Both the position numbers and the translations under genes were made by a program. The notes beneath the pieces are model-generated. The model was not told where the DNA came from, did no database searches, and saw nothing but the letters and a program-made list of their open reading frames with translations. From Thermonema rossianum DSM 10300 (GTDB taxonomy: Bacteria > Bacteroidota > Bacteroidia > Cytophagales > Thermonemataceae), in NCBI RefSeq assembly GCF_000426825.1, contig NZ_AUGC01000004.1, positions 186,001-250,000 on the forward strand: DNA of 64,000 nt. Reading direction: 5' to 3'. Positions within the stretch are counted from its first letter, which is position 1, and every line of letters begins with the position of its first letter. This document shows, one piece after another, positions 40,975 to 49,579 of this stretch.

Positions 40975-42279
40975 TTACCGGAGGCGGCGGTAAGCCACCA
41001 GGCGGTCGGGGCGCCCCGGCGCTACCCGGTAATACAAAAAGCCTTCATACACATTGCGGCTTTCCTGAAAGTTGCCTTCCCAGGGGGTGATATGGCACTG
41101 CCCGCTGCTGTCGGGGGTGGCATAGGCATAATCATAAATGCCTTGTTTGAGCAAGAGTGTAGCCGTGAGTGCCTGCCGGCTGCTGTCGTAATGCATGCGG
41201 CTCGCTTCCCGGCAGTGGCGCCCGTTGAAAGCCCCCACCACATAGACCCCTTGGGGCGGTATGCTGTCGGTCTCCAAATAAAAATGCACCTTCACGTAGT
41301 CGCTGCCCGTATGGGGATAGTCATTGTCGTAGTTTTTTATCAAAAACAGACCGTTCATGTCGTTGCGTGTGAAATAAGGCGCCGGGCGGCGGCTTTTGTC
41401 TTTTCCCAAATGCAGACGGACGAGCGAGTCGCCGCTTTCCGGGTAGAACACTTCTGCCACATGAAAACCCAGAAAACGCAGGCTGCCCGCGTCGAAGCGG
41501 CGATACTCATTGCCTCCTTCCCATGATTGTTTGCCCGTGAAATCGCGGTATTCGATGCGTTGCTGCAGCTCGTCGAAGCGCGAGGGGGTATATAAACGGC
41601 GGCTGTCTGCTTCATAGTTCTGCTGCACATACAAGCGCAACTGCTCTTGCGGATAGCTGATGCTCAGCTGTCCGGAGGTGTATTCTACCACCCAGCTTAC
41701 TTGCTGATGGCTGCTCAACTCGGCAGGCAGGGCACTGCTTTGCACTTCGCCCCGCAGGCTTGCGGCGCCGGTTTCATACACCATAAAACGGCGGCTCAGC
41801 ACCGGGCGCCCGTCGGGGCGGCTATATACGGTCAGCAGGTAATTGCCCGAGTGTTTTACCGGCGGCACATCGAAACGGTAGTGCACATAGGGCTGCCGGG
41901 TTTGAAATGAAAAGCTGTAGTCGGTAATGTTGAACTCGTTGTAACTGTCGAGATATTCATTTTCGGGCAGTGTCGAAGGAGTCCAGTCATGTTGGCAGTG
42001 CTGTATTTTTACATAGAAATCGCGCACGTCTTCGCCCAGGTCATCAAAGCGTAGGCGCAGGTGCTCATCGCCGCCCAAAGCAATGACCGGCGGTTCGGTG
42101 AGTAGCTCTTGTTCGCCGCGTACCGGATACAACAAGTCAGTGTATATGTCGGCATGGTAGCGGTGGTCGTCATATACGAGCGGCACTTCGTCTTTTTGTA
42201 CCGGGTAGTTTACCGGCATGCAGGCGGCTGCTATCAGACTCAATGCGAGCGCGAAACCATAGGCTGTTTTTCTTTCCAT
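40975..42279 (-). CDS. Type IX secretion plug lipoprotein (DUF5103 family)
   Basis: A 434-residue lipoprotein: [20 protein letters not shown] with the lipidated cysteine at 20. The body fits DUF5103, now called the T9SS plug protein: [58 protein letters not shown] near 105-125, [19 protein letters not shown] and [13 protein letters not shown]. The plug is thought to close the SprA translocon in the outer membrane. The start lies inside menD (40-base overlap), and no later ATG would keep the signal peptide, so the overlap appears real. Together with porX at 61.7 kb it points to a functional T9SS. Confidence 0.88.
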   Translation of the reverse strand: MERKTAYGFALALSLIAAACMPVNYPVQKDEVPLVYDDHRYHADIYTDLLYPVRGEQELLTEPPVIALGGDEHLRLRFDDLGEDVRDFYVKIQHCQHDWTPSTLPENEYLDSYNEFNITDYSFSFQTRQPYVHYRFDVPPVKHSGNYLLTVYSRPDGRPVLSRRFMVYETGAASLRGEVQSSALPAELSSHQQVSWVVEYTSGQLSISYPQEQLRLYVQQNYEADSRRLYTPSRFDELQQRIEYRDFTGKQSWEGGNEYRRFDAGSLRFLGFHVAEVFYPESGDSLVRLHLGKDKSRRPAPYFTRNDMNGLFLIKNYDNDYPHTGSDYVKVHFYLETDSIPPQGVYVVGAFNGRHCREASRMHYDSSRQALTATLLLKQGIYDYAYATPDSSGQCHITPWEGNFQESRNVYEGFLYYRVAPGRPDRLVAYRRLR

Positions 42280-43937
42280 GATTGTTGAAACTTTTCAAAA
42301 ATATGGGCATTCAGTTGCCTGTCAACCATCACTTCCATGACTGCCATGCCCTCCCGGGAAACGAAAGCTTCCCATTGACTTTCAAAATCAGCGGTGCTGT
42401 GCACCTGAAAGCACGGAATGCCGTAGTGTGCCATCAAAGAGGCGGCCCGGCGCTGATGGGGCGTTTCGAAGAAAGCAGGTCCTTCGTCTTGCCGGCGTGG
42501 TCCATCGATTAAACGGAAAATACCGCCGCCTTGGTTGTTTATTAAAATAACTTTGAGGTTCAATGTGTGTGGCGCTTCCCAAAAAGCATTGCTGTCATAG
42601 AAGAAGGCAATGTCGCCGGTGAGCAGGAACACCGGGCGGTCATCGACACGTGCGGCGCCCAAGGCGGTGCTGGTGCAGCCGTCGATACCACTGGTGCCGC
42701 GGTTGGCGCGTACGACCACATCACGGCGACTGCGCAACATCTCTACATAACGTACGGGGCTGCTGTTGGCTACGTAGAGCAGGGCGTGGGCGGGCAGCTG
42801 CTGCAACAGTTGTTGGGTGAGCCACAACTCGTGCAGTTCATTTGTTTTTGCAGGGAATGCGTCTTGCAGAAAGGCATCGTAGGCAGTTGTCAGCTCTTCT
42901 ATGCGGTTTCGGTAGTCTTTTGCTTTAGGTGAAAAGCGGCGCGCGGCTTCCCGGAAGAAAGCGGCTTCATCGCAGCGCAGAATATGGGTAAGTGCACGGA
43001 AAGGGTCTGCTACCTTGCCTGCCGGACGTATGTGCCAATGCTGCGCGGGTGGGCACGCCCGCAACAGCAGTTTGAGGGGCTTCGACAGCACACTGCCGCC
43101 CACGCTAACCAGCAAGTCGGGGGCAAGGTCTTGCGGCAGGATGTTGGGATAGGGAAGGCCCGAGTGGTAGGGGTAGTTTGCCAGACGCCCATGTACCACG
43201 GGCACATGCAGTTGGTTGCAAAACTGCTCAATGTGTTCGTAGAAAGGCATAGGGGAGTGGCTCTGCCCCGCCAAGATTAGGGGGCGGCGGGCTGCTTCCC
43301 ACAGCTTCTCCAACTGTTGCCAATTGCTTTCGCTCAGTGTTTGTGTTTCGGCGGGCAGCTCTTCAATGCAGCGGGGGGCGTCGTCGAAAGTGAGAGGGGC
43401 GTGTGGGGCAGGGTAAAGAGGTTCCCGGAAAGGGCAATTGACATGCACCGGCCCGCATGGGAAACGCATGGCTTCGTTGTAGGCTTCGTTTATTGAGCGC
43501 AGCAGATGCCAGCGTGCGTCTTGGTGTTCATAAGAGACGGGCAGTTGATAGGCGGCTTTTACGTGCGGAGCAAACAATTGTCCTTGATGGATGGCTTGTC
43601 CGTCTTGTTGGTCTATCCATTCCGGCGGTCGGTCGGCAGTCAATACCAGCAGGGGCACTTCCAAGTAAAAAGCTTCTACCACTGCCGGGGCAAAATTGAC
43701 GGCTGCCGTGCCGGAGGTACAAACCAAAGCCACTGCCTGACGGAGGGTTTGTGCCATGCCCAAGGCTTGGTAGGCAGCACTGCGCTCGTCGTGCACCACA
43801 TAGGTTTTGATTTGGGGGTGGCGCGCAAAAGCCAGGGTCAGAGGTGCCGAACGTGAGCCGGGGCTGACAACCACGTGGCGTAAGCCCCGTGCGGCCAACA
43901 ATCCCACTATTTGATATGCTGCATGATAGGCTTTCAC
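42240..43937 (-). CDS. menD: 2-Succinyl-5-enolpyruvyl-6-hydroxy-3-cyclohexene-1-carboxylate synthase
   Basis: A 565-residue ThDP enzyme of menaquinone synthesis; it joins isochorismate and 2-oxoglutarate. Start: GTG at 43937, one base into the topA stop (TAGTG). Motifs: GLRHVVVSPGSRSAPLTLAFA with the N-terminal substrate region, LVCTSGTAAVNFAPAVVEA, TADRPPEW, NRGTSGIDGCTSTALGA and the ThDP motif LTGDIAFFYDSNAFW ... NNQGGGIFRLIDG. Length and order are normal. It is sandwiched between topA upstream and the T9SS plug gene, overlapping both. No other men gene is in the window. Confidence 0.96.
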   Translation of the reverse strand: MKAYHAAYQIVGLLAARGLRHVVVSPGSRSAPLTLAFARHPQIKTYVVHDERSAAYQALGMAQTLRQAVALVCTSGTAAVNFAPAVVEAFYLEVPLLVLTADRPPEWIDQQDGQAIHQGQLFAPHVKAAYQLPVSYEHQDARWHLLRSINEAYNEAMRFPCGPVHVNCPFREPLYPAPHAPLTFDDAPRCIEELPAETQTLSESNWQQLEKLWEAARRPLILAGQSHSPMPFYEHIEQFCNQLHVPVVHGRLANYPYHSGLPYPNILPQDLAPDLLVSVGGSVLSKPLKLLLRACPPAQHWHIRPAGKVADPFRALTHILRCDEAAFFREAARRFSPKAKDYRNRIEELTTAYDAFLQDAFPAKTNELHELWLTQQLLQQLPAHALLYVANSSPVRYVEMLRSRRDVVVRANRGTSGIDGCTSTALGAARVDDRPVFLLTGDIAFFYDSNAFWEAPHTLNLKVILINNQGGGIFRLIDGPRRQDEGPAFFETPHQRRAASLMAHYGIPCFQVHSTADFESQWEAFVSREGMAVMEVMVDRQLNAHIFEKFQQSWKEKQPMVSRSH

Positions 43938-46288
43938 TACTCTTTCTTCTTCGATTTACTGCTTGTTTTCTTTCCTTTGCCTTTGCTTTTTTTCTTTTCT
44001 TGATATTCGGCAATCAATTGTTCGCACTCTTCCACACTCAGACTTTCGGGGTCTTTGCCTTTGGGCAACGACACATTGAGCTTGCCTTTTTTGATATAAG
44101 GTCCGAAACGCCCCTTCAGTATCTGAATGCCGGCTTCGTCAAATACTTTGATGGTACGCTCGCGGTCGGCTTGCCGTTTGTTCTCTATGATTTCGATGGC
44201 GCGGGCTTCGTCTATGGTGAGCGGGTCATCTTCTTTTCCGAGACTGTAAAATTTGCCGTCGTGCAGCAAATAAGGTCCGAAACGCCCTATGTTGGCAACG
44301 ATGGGCTTGCCTTCGAAGCTGCCCACTTCGTGCGGAAGCTTAAACAGTTCCAGCGCTTCTTCGAGGGTGATGGTTTCCATCAGCTGCCCTTTGCGCAGGC
44401 TGGCAGACTTGGGTTTTTCGTCATCGCTGCCGTCCCCTATTTGCACATAGGCACCGTAGCGCCCGAGCTTCACATACACCGGCTCGCCCGTTTCGGGGTG
44501 GGTGCCCAGCAGGCGTTGGTTGGGCACATCCTTGCGGTCAATGAGGGTGGTGGCTTCCACCTTGGGATGGAAGTGGTCGTAAAACTCGCGCAGCATCTTT
44601 ACCCAGTTGAGCTTGCCTTGTGCTATTTCGTCGAAGGCAGCTTCTATTTTGGCAGTAAAGGAATAGTCCATCACATCGGCAAAGTGCTGCATGAGAAAGT
44701 CGGTAACCACCATGCCGGTATTGGTAGGGAACAGCTTGTTTTTTTCTGCTCCGTAGATTTCGGTCTTTTCTTCTTCTTTGATGGATTGCCCTTGCAATAC
44801 CAACTCATGATAAGTACGCTCTTTGCCGGGGCGGCTTTCTTTCACCACATAACCACGCTTTTGTATGGTAGAAATCGTAGGCGCATAAGTAGAAGGACGC
44901 CCGATGCCCAACTCTTCGAGCTTGCGTACCAGGCTGGCTTCGGTGTAGCGTGCCGGCGGGCGGCTGAACCGTTCGGTGGCTTTCATGCTTGCCAGCGTTA
45001 AACGCTGCCCTTCTTTAAGCGGGGGCAGGGCTTTGTTTCCGCCCTTGTTGCTTTCTTCGTCTTCCTCGTCGCTTGATTCCATATACACCGTAAGGAAGCC
45101 GTCGAACAAGATGACCTCACCTTCGGCGGTGAGTTGCTCGGGGCGGGTCGATATGTCGATGGTAGCGATGGTGCGCTCTATTTGTGCATCGCTCATTTGA
45201 GAGGCGATGGCACGGCGCCAAATGAGTTCATACAGGCGCTGTTCGGCGCTGTCGCTGCTTACCTCCAGGCGGCTGAAGTCGGTAGGGCGAATGGCTTCGT
45301 GTGCTTCTTGGGCACCGCTCGCTTTGGTTTTATATTGGCGTGGCTGACTGTAGGGGCTGCCAAAACGTTCAATAACGACCTCTTTTGCCATGTTGATGGC
45401 TTCTTGCGACAGGTTGGTGGAGTCGGTACGCATGTAGGTAATATGCCCCGACTCATAGAGCCGTTGTGCCAAGGTCATGGTTTGCGCTACCGAAAAGCCC
45501 AGCTTGCGCGAAGCTTCCTGCTGCAGGGTAGAAGTGGTGAACGGAGGGGCAGGCGAGCGCTTCGATGGTTTTTTTACCAGTGCCGAAATGGTGAAAGCCG
45601 CCTGCCGGCAGTCTTCCAGAAAACGGCGCGCTTCTTCGAGCGAAGGCAGGTTTTTTTTCAGCTCTGCCTGCAGCTGCTTTCCGTTGCCCAAGTCAAAGAG
45701 GGCTACTACCTTGTAGGAGGCGGTGGGCCGGAAAGCCTCGATTTCTCTTTCACGCTCTACAATGAGGCGCAGGGCCACCGACTGCACGCGCCCTGCCGAT
45801 AAGCCCCATTTGATTTTCTTCCACAAAATAGGCGACAGCTCGAAGCCCACCAGACGGTCCAAAATGCGGCGCGCCTGTTGGGCATTGACCAAATCTATGT
45901 CTATTTGACGGGGGGTTTTTATCGCATTCAAGATGGCATTTTTGGTGATTTCCCGGAATACGATACGCTTGGCTTTTTGCTCGTCCAGGCCAAGGGCTTC
46001 TTTCAGGTGCCAGGAGATGGCTTCCCCTTCGCGGTCGTCGTCAGTGGCCAGCCACACGGTCTCGGCTTGCTTGGCCAGGGTTTCCAGCTTCTTGATAATA
46101 TCTTTCTTCTCTTTATCTACTTCGTAGGTGGGGCGAAAGTCATTTTCTATATCTACGGCCAGCTCGCCTTTGGGCAGGTCGCGAATATGACCATAGCTCG
46201 ATTGCACTACAAAATCTTGGTCTTTTAAATATTTTTCAATGGTTTTGGCTTTAGCGGGTGATTCTACTATCATTAAATTCTTGGGCAT
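43937..46288 (-). CDS. topA: DNA topoisomerase I
   Basis: A 783-residue type IA topoisomerase relaxing negative supercoils. Toprim domain: MIVESPAKAKTIEKYL and TDDDREGEAISWHL. Active-site tyrosine Tyr285 in ESGHITYMRTDSTNLS; RFSRPPARYTEASLVRKLEELGIGRPSTYAPTI is the second conserved region. In place of C-terminal zinc fingers there are repeated Topo_C-like modules (KYGAYVQIGDG, NIGRFGPYLLHDGK and LKGRFGPYIKKGK), then a lysine/serine tail (KKKSKGKGKKTSSKSKKKE). This arrangement is common in Bacteroidota. It starts the minus operon with menD and the T9SS plug. Confidence 0.97.
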   Translation of the reverse strand: MPKNLMIVESPAKAKTIEKYLKDQDFVVQSSYGHIRDLPKGELAVDIENDFRPTYEVDKEKKDIIKKLETLAKQAETVWLATDDDREGEAISWHLKEALGLDEQKAKRIVFREITKNAILNAIKTPRQIDIDLVNAQQARRILDRLVGFELSPILWKKIKWGLSAGRVQSVALRLIVEREREIEAFRPTASYKVVALFDLGNGKQLQAELKKNLPSLEEARRFLEDCRQAAFTISALVKKPSKRSPAPPFTTSTLQQEASRKLGFSVAQTMTLAQRLYESGHITYMRTDSTNLSQEAINMAKEVVIERFGSPYSQPRQYKTKASGAQEAHEAIRPTDFSRLEVSSDSAEQRLYELIWRRAIASQMSDAQIERTIATIDISTRPEQLTAEGEVILFDGFLTVYMESSDEEDEESNKGGNKALPPLKEGQRLTLASMKATERFSRPPARYTEASLVRKLEELGIGRPSTYAPTISTIQKRGYVVKESRPGKERTYHELVLQGQSIKEEEKTEIYGAEKNKLFPTNTGMVVTDFLMQHFADVMDYSFTAKIEAAFDEIAQGKLNWVKMLREFYDHFHPKVEATTLIDRKDVPNQRLLGTHPETGEPVYVKLGRYGAYVQIGDGSDDEKPKSASLRKGQLMETITLEEALELFKLPHEVGSFEGKPIVANIGRFGPYLLHDGKFYSLGKEDDPLTIDEARAIEIIENKRQADRERTIKVFDEAGIQILKGRFGPYIKKGKLNVSLPKGKDPESLSVEECEQLIAEYQEKKKSKGKGKKTSSKSKKKE

Positions 46289-46499
46289 TGCTCTTGGGTT
46301 TTGTTTTGGTAAGACCGGTATTTAGAGACTGCAAAAAAAGAATAAATCTTTCAATTCAGTAGAAAGCCTTTTTTCTTTTTTGTGTGTAAGGTATTTTACA
46401 AAAAGAATTGCAAATATATAAAGCTTGTTTTTCAATGGCTTCAAAAACACCTGATTATTTTATCTTTACGAAGGTAATTTTTTATTTAAAACTACAAAG

Positions 46500-46979
46500 A
46501 TGGAGAAAAAGTTGATTTTGATTCGTCATGCGGAAGCGGAAGAAGGCGCCCTGTCCGACAAAGAGCGGGCGCTTACGCAAAGAGGTATCCGGCAGGCCTA
46601 TTTGCTGAGTGAATGGATGCAACAGCAGCATTTTTTACCGGCACTTATTGTGCACAGCAGTGCCCGGCGCTGCCGCGAAACCGCGCAGCTGTTGGCTGAG
46701 CGGTTGAATATAGCAGCCCTTCAAGAAGAAGAGCGCCTCTATAATGCTTCCATGCGGCAGATAGTGGAAGTGCTGGAGCAGATGTCCGGGCCGGTCGAGA
46801 GCCTGGCTTTGGTTGGGCACAATCCTTATTTAAGCTACTTTGCCGAGTGGGTAACGGGTGAGCCGCTGGGTAGCTTGTCGCCTGCTTCGGCAGTGGCTTT
46901 GAGCCTGCCCGTTGACGACTGGACAATGCTTAGCGGACAGATGGCTACACTGCTGGGGCGCTTCGACGCCGTATATTGA
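46500..46979 (+). CDS. Phosphohistidine phosphatase SixA-like (histidine phosphatase family)
   Basis: A 159-residue enzyme with the RHG-type motif LILIRHAEAEEG (catalytic His10), HSSARRCRETAQLLAERL (second arginine region) and ALVGHNPYLSYFAEW (second His). The small size matches SixA, which removes phosphate from phosphohistidine. The partner phosphotransfer protein is not identifiable here. It lies 210 bases after the topA start in the opposite direction. The AT-rich stretch before it contains TATCTTTA, one base off the -7 consensus; nothing else is seen in 46289-46499. Confidence 0.88.
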   Translation: MEKKLILIRHAEAEEGALSDKERALTQRGIRQAYLLSEWMQQQHFLPALIVHSSARRCRETAQLLAERLNIAALQEEERLYNASMRQIVEVLEQMSGPVESLALVGHNPYLSYFAEWVTGEPLGSLSPASAVALSLPVDDWTMLSGQMATLLGRFDAVY

Positions 46980-47024
46980 AAATGATAAAAATCAGCAAAC
47001 AAAATGAGTTGAATCATTGGAAAA

Positions 47025-47094
47025 GCAAGAGGGGCTATGTAATTTTAAGATAAGTCAAAGCTATATGTTTAACCCTTCACTAAACCCCTCTTGC
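47025..47094 (+). promoter_or_regulatory. Inverted repeat ending at the start codon of the 47096 gene
   Basis: GCAAGAGGGG (47025-47034) and CCCCTCTTGC (47085-47094) are perfect 10-base reverse complements with a 50-base gap; the right arm ends one base before the ATG. If it folds in the mRNA it would cover the ribosome-binding region. Confidence 0.4.
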
Positions 47095-47095
47095 C

Positions 47096-47473
47096 ATGAT
47101 CGCAACACATGAACTTTCCGGAACCACACAGCTCTTTCAGCCGGGGCAGCCAAGCATAGAAGCTGGCTTGTTGCCGGGCGGTAAGCCTGCCGCCTCGCTG
47201 CGCCTTTTGTCTTTTGACAAAGAAACGGTGGCAATGCTTTATTTGCCGCAAAATCCTGATTCTTGGGAGGTATTGAGTGCCAACGAAGTGATTTTATATT
47301 TAGACAAAGGGGCTGTTTTGAAGGTTGTCCTTAGAGGACGTCATTTACTGATGGAACTGTCCGGTTTATTGCCACATGAACAATGCTCGTTTAGACATGA
47401 TTTTGAGCATCCGCCAAAGCGCATACGGGAGGTGGTATGGCAGGAGCATGTTTTGTATCTGTCCATGTGGTAA
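47096..47473 (+). CDS. Small protein of unknown function in the stress-protein operon
   Basis: A 125-residue protein, MIATHELSGTTQLFQPGQP, with beta-like segments AASLRLLSFDKETVAMLYLP and LRGRHLLMELSGLL. No domain is recognised; the strand pattern resembles a small beta barrel but this is only a guess. It has no signal peptide. It begins just after the inverted repeat and is followed after 59 bases by two universal stress proteins, so it may share their regulation. Nothing is odd in its base composition. Confidence 0.65.
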   Translation: MIATHELSGTTQLFQPGQPSIEAGLLPGGKPAASLRLLSFDKETVAMLYLPQNPDSWEVLSANEVILYLDKGAVLKVVLRGRHLLMELSGLLPHEQCSFRHDFEHPPKRIREVVWQEHVLYLSMW

Positions 47474-47532
47474 TTCATACACAAGCGATTCTATCATTTA
47501 CTAAAAAATGCACACAAACAAAACTCAACAAT

Positions 47533-48345
47533 ATGCATAAGAACACTATTGACCATGTAGTGGTAGCTACCGATTTTTCCGATAATGCCGACCGTGCCTT
47601 GCTTTATGCCATTGAGCTTTGCCGCAGACTGGGCGCCGACCTTTCGCTTTTCCATGTACTTACTTTTGACAAATTGGACAAAGGCGAGGAGGCTGTGGCA
47701 GCCATAGAGGCCAAGATGGAGAGTCTGCGCAAAAACTACCTCTACAACAAAGACGTGCGCTATCGAACCACCTATATCAAAATAGGTAAAGACAGAGAGG
47801 CCGAACTTCTCTCTATTTTTAAAGAAGCACCGGTAGATTTGCTACTCATGGGAACCAGTGGTGCCGGAAAAACCATGCGTCTATTGGGAAGTACGGCATC
47901 TTTTATGTTACATGCCGCACCTGCGCCTGTATTACTGATTCCGCCACATACAACTTTTGCCCCCATCCGCCATATTACCTTTGCTTGTGACTATGAGCAA
48001 ATACAAAGCTTAGAGGAAATTAAGCCACTGGCCGTTTTTGCCAAACTTTTGCAGGCAGATGTGCGTATTTTACACGTGCACCCGCAACCGGCCAATATGC
48101 CGTTGGGCACTGCCATGAAGAGCTTGGCGGTAGACAGCCTGTTTGAGGAAGTAGAACATGAGTTGGACTTTGTCCGGGGCAGCAACCCGGAAGCCGGCAT
48201 AAAGCAATATTTGGAAACAACGCCTACCGACTGTCTGGCGATTAAGCCACGAAAGCATGAGCGCGGTTTTTGGCAAAAACTATTGACCCAATCGGTCAGC
48301 GATTCTCTTATAGGGTTCTTGCCCATTCCGGTATATGCTCTGTAA
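47533..48345 (+). CDS. Tandem universal stress protein, second domain degenerate
   Basis: A 270-residue protein from ATG 47533 (MHKNTIDHVVVATDFSDNADRAL). The first UspA domain is complete, with DLLLMGTSGAGKTMRLLGSTASFMLHAAPAPVLLI, the usual G-x2-G-x9-G(S/T) ATP-binding motif. The second domain (from about 145) keeps the fold-like strands but ends CLAIKPRKHERGFWQKLL without that motif. ATG 47533 was preferred; the longer frame begins inside the preceding gene. The family helps survival in stress or starvation. A second tandem Usp follows in the same direction. Confidence 0.9.
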   Translation: MHKNTIDHVVVATDFSDNADRALLYAIELCRRLGADLSLFHVLTFDKLDKGEEAVAAIEAKMESLRKNYLYNKDVRYRTTYIKIGKDREAELLSIFKEAPVDLLLMGTSGAGKTMRLLGSTASFMLHAAPAPVLLIPPHTTFAPIRHITFACDYEQIQSLEEIKPLAVFAKLLQADVRILHVHPQPANMPLGTAMKSLAVDSLFEEVEHELDFVRGSNPEAGIKQYLETTPTDCLAIKPRKHERGFWQKLLTQSVSDSLIGFLPIPVYAL

Positions 48346-48393
48346 TAGAATTGTGTTTTATTCTGTAATGTATAACCCAAAATAGTTTTGTTT

Positions 48394-49254
48394 ATGAAGC
48401 GTATCCTCGTACCTGTCGATTTTTCACAAGAATCTTTATATGCACTTGATTTTGCGTACCAGCTGGCGAAAGCCAAGGGGGCTGTTATTGACCTTTTCCA
48501 TGTAGTAGAAAGTTATTTGCATGTATATGCCGACATAGACGGCGTGCGTATCGTGCAAACCGATGAAGAAAAGGCCTATGAGCTATTTATGACTAAAATA
48601 GCCCAACAAAAACTACAGGCTTTGGCTGCTCAGTACAGTGATGTGGAATTGGAAGTATTCTTGCAAATTGGCAACTTCATGCAAAGCATCGCTGAAAAAA
48701 TTACTGACAAGCCGGTAGATTCCATTATTATGGGGTCACATGGCATCAGCAACCATGATTATGAATATGTAGGTAGTAATACAGAAAAGGTGATTCGTTA
48801 TGCCAAGGTGCCTGTATTGGTAATTAAAGACAAAGTATCACCCGAAGATATTAATGATATCGCGCTTTTCAACTCGCTTTACGAAGAAGACATGAGTGAT
48901 GCGCTCATTCAGCATTTAGCCCATTTGCAAGAAGCCCTCAACGCCCGCTTGCATGTGGTACGGGTCAATGTGCCCGGGGATGTGATGCCCTATCGTGAAG
49001 CCAAGCGGCGCGCCGAGGAATGGCTCGACAAGCATGGCATCAGAAATTACAATATTGCCGAATATGCCGACATAGATGAAGAAGAAGGGTGTTTGCACTA
49101 TGCCGAAGATTTTGGGATGGACATGATAGCCATTGGTACGCATGGGCGCCGTGGTCTGCGTCGTCTGTTGAGCCCCCGCCCCAGCATTGCAGAAGAAGTG
49201 GCTATGCACGCCAAGCTGCCGGTATGGACCTTCAATGTGGAAAAAGGAAAATGA
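48394..49254 (+). CDS. Tandem universal stress protein
   Basis: A 286-residue protein from ATG 48394 (MKRILVPVDFSQESLYALDFA); the upstream TTG is two codons earlier. Both halves carry the nucleotide-binding signature: SIIMGSHGISNHDYEYVGSNTEKVIRYAKVPVLVI and MIAIGTHGRRGLRRLLSPRPSIAEEVAMHAKLPVW. It thus differs from its neighbour, whose second motif is lost. Likely cytoplasmic. The next gene follows after 7 bases, so the four genes 47096-49579 look like one transcription unit. Confidence 0.92.
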   Translation: MKRILVPVDFSQESLYALDFAYQLAKAKGAVIDLFHVVESYLHVYADIDGVRIVQTDEEKAYELFMTKIAQQKLQALAAQYSDVELEVFLQIGNFMQSIAEKITDKPVDSIIMGSHGISNHDYEYVGSNTEKVIRYAKVPVLVIKDKVSPEDINDIALFNSLYEEDMSDALIQHLAHLQEALNARLHVVRVNVPGDVMPYREAKRRAEEWLDKHGIRNYNIAEYADIDEEEGCLHYAEDFGMDMIAIGTHGRRGLRRLLSPRPSIAEEVAMHAKLPVWTFNVEKGK

Positions 49255-49261
49255 TGCCCCC

Positions 49262-49579
49262 ATGTCCAAGCATGACTTTGCAGTGGTGGAATACTGGAAA
49301 AGCCTCTTAGAGGCATTCCGGCAAGGCGATGAGGCTTCGTTGAAAATACTCGACGAAGCCTTGCAGTCTGCTTGGACCAACCCCTGGGCTCTGGATTTCT
49401 TTATCACTCAGCAACAGATTTACATGCATCGCCTGCGCCGGCGAACGAAAGACCGTCGTTTACGCGAGCATTGCCTGCACATATGCCGGCAGTGGGAGGG
49501 CACGTTTTACACACTCACCCTGCCCGATGAAGAACTGCTGCGGCAGGTCTATTGTCACCCCGACGCGCGCCTAAGCTGA
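49262..49579 (+). CDS. Small helical protein of unknown function
   Basis: A 105-residue protein from ATG 49262 (MSKHDFAVVEYWKSLLEAFRQG), 7 bases after the Usp stop. It is rich in helix formers and basic residues (HRLRRRTKDRRLREHCLHICRQWEG). I do not recognise a family. A longer upstream frame exists but lies within the Usp gene, so the shorter start is used. Its stop overlaps the 3' end of the convergent GH3 gene by 9 bases, leaving no room for a terminator. Confidence 0.65.
   Translation: MSKHDFAVVEYWKSLLEAFRQGDEASLKILDEALQSAWTNPWALDFFITQQQIYMHRLRRRTKDRRLREHCLHICRQWEGTFYTLTLPDEELLRQVYCHPDARLS

Noticed and set aside
43889-45001. 370-residue open frame antisense to topA
   Set aside because: topA and menD are clearly real on the other strand; this frame has no promoter and no known motif.
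48383-48390. TAGTTTTG just before the second Usp gene, suggesting a leaderless transcript
   Set aside because: No -33 element at the right distance, and the gene is likely read from the upstream operon.
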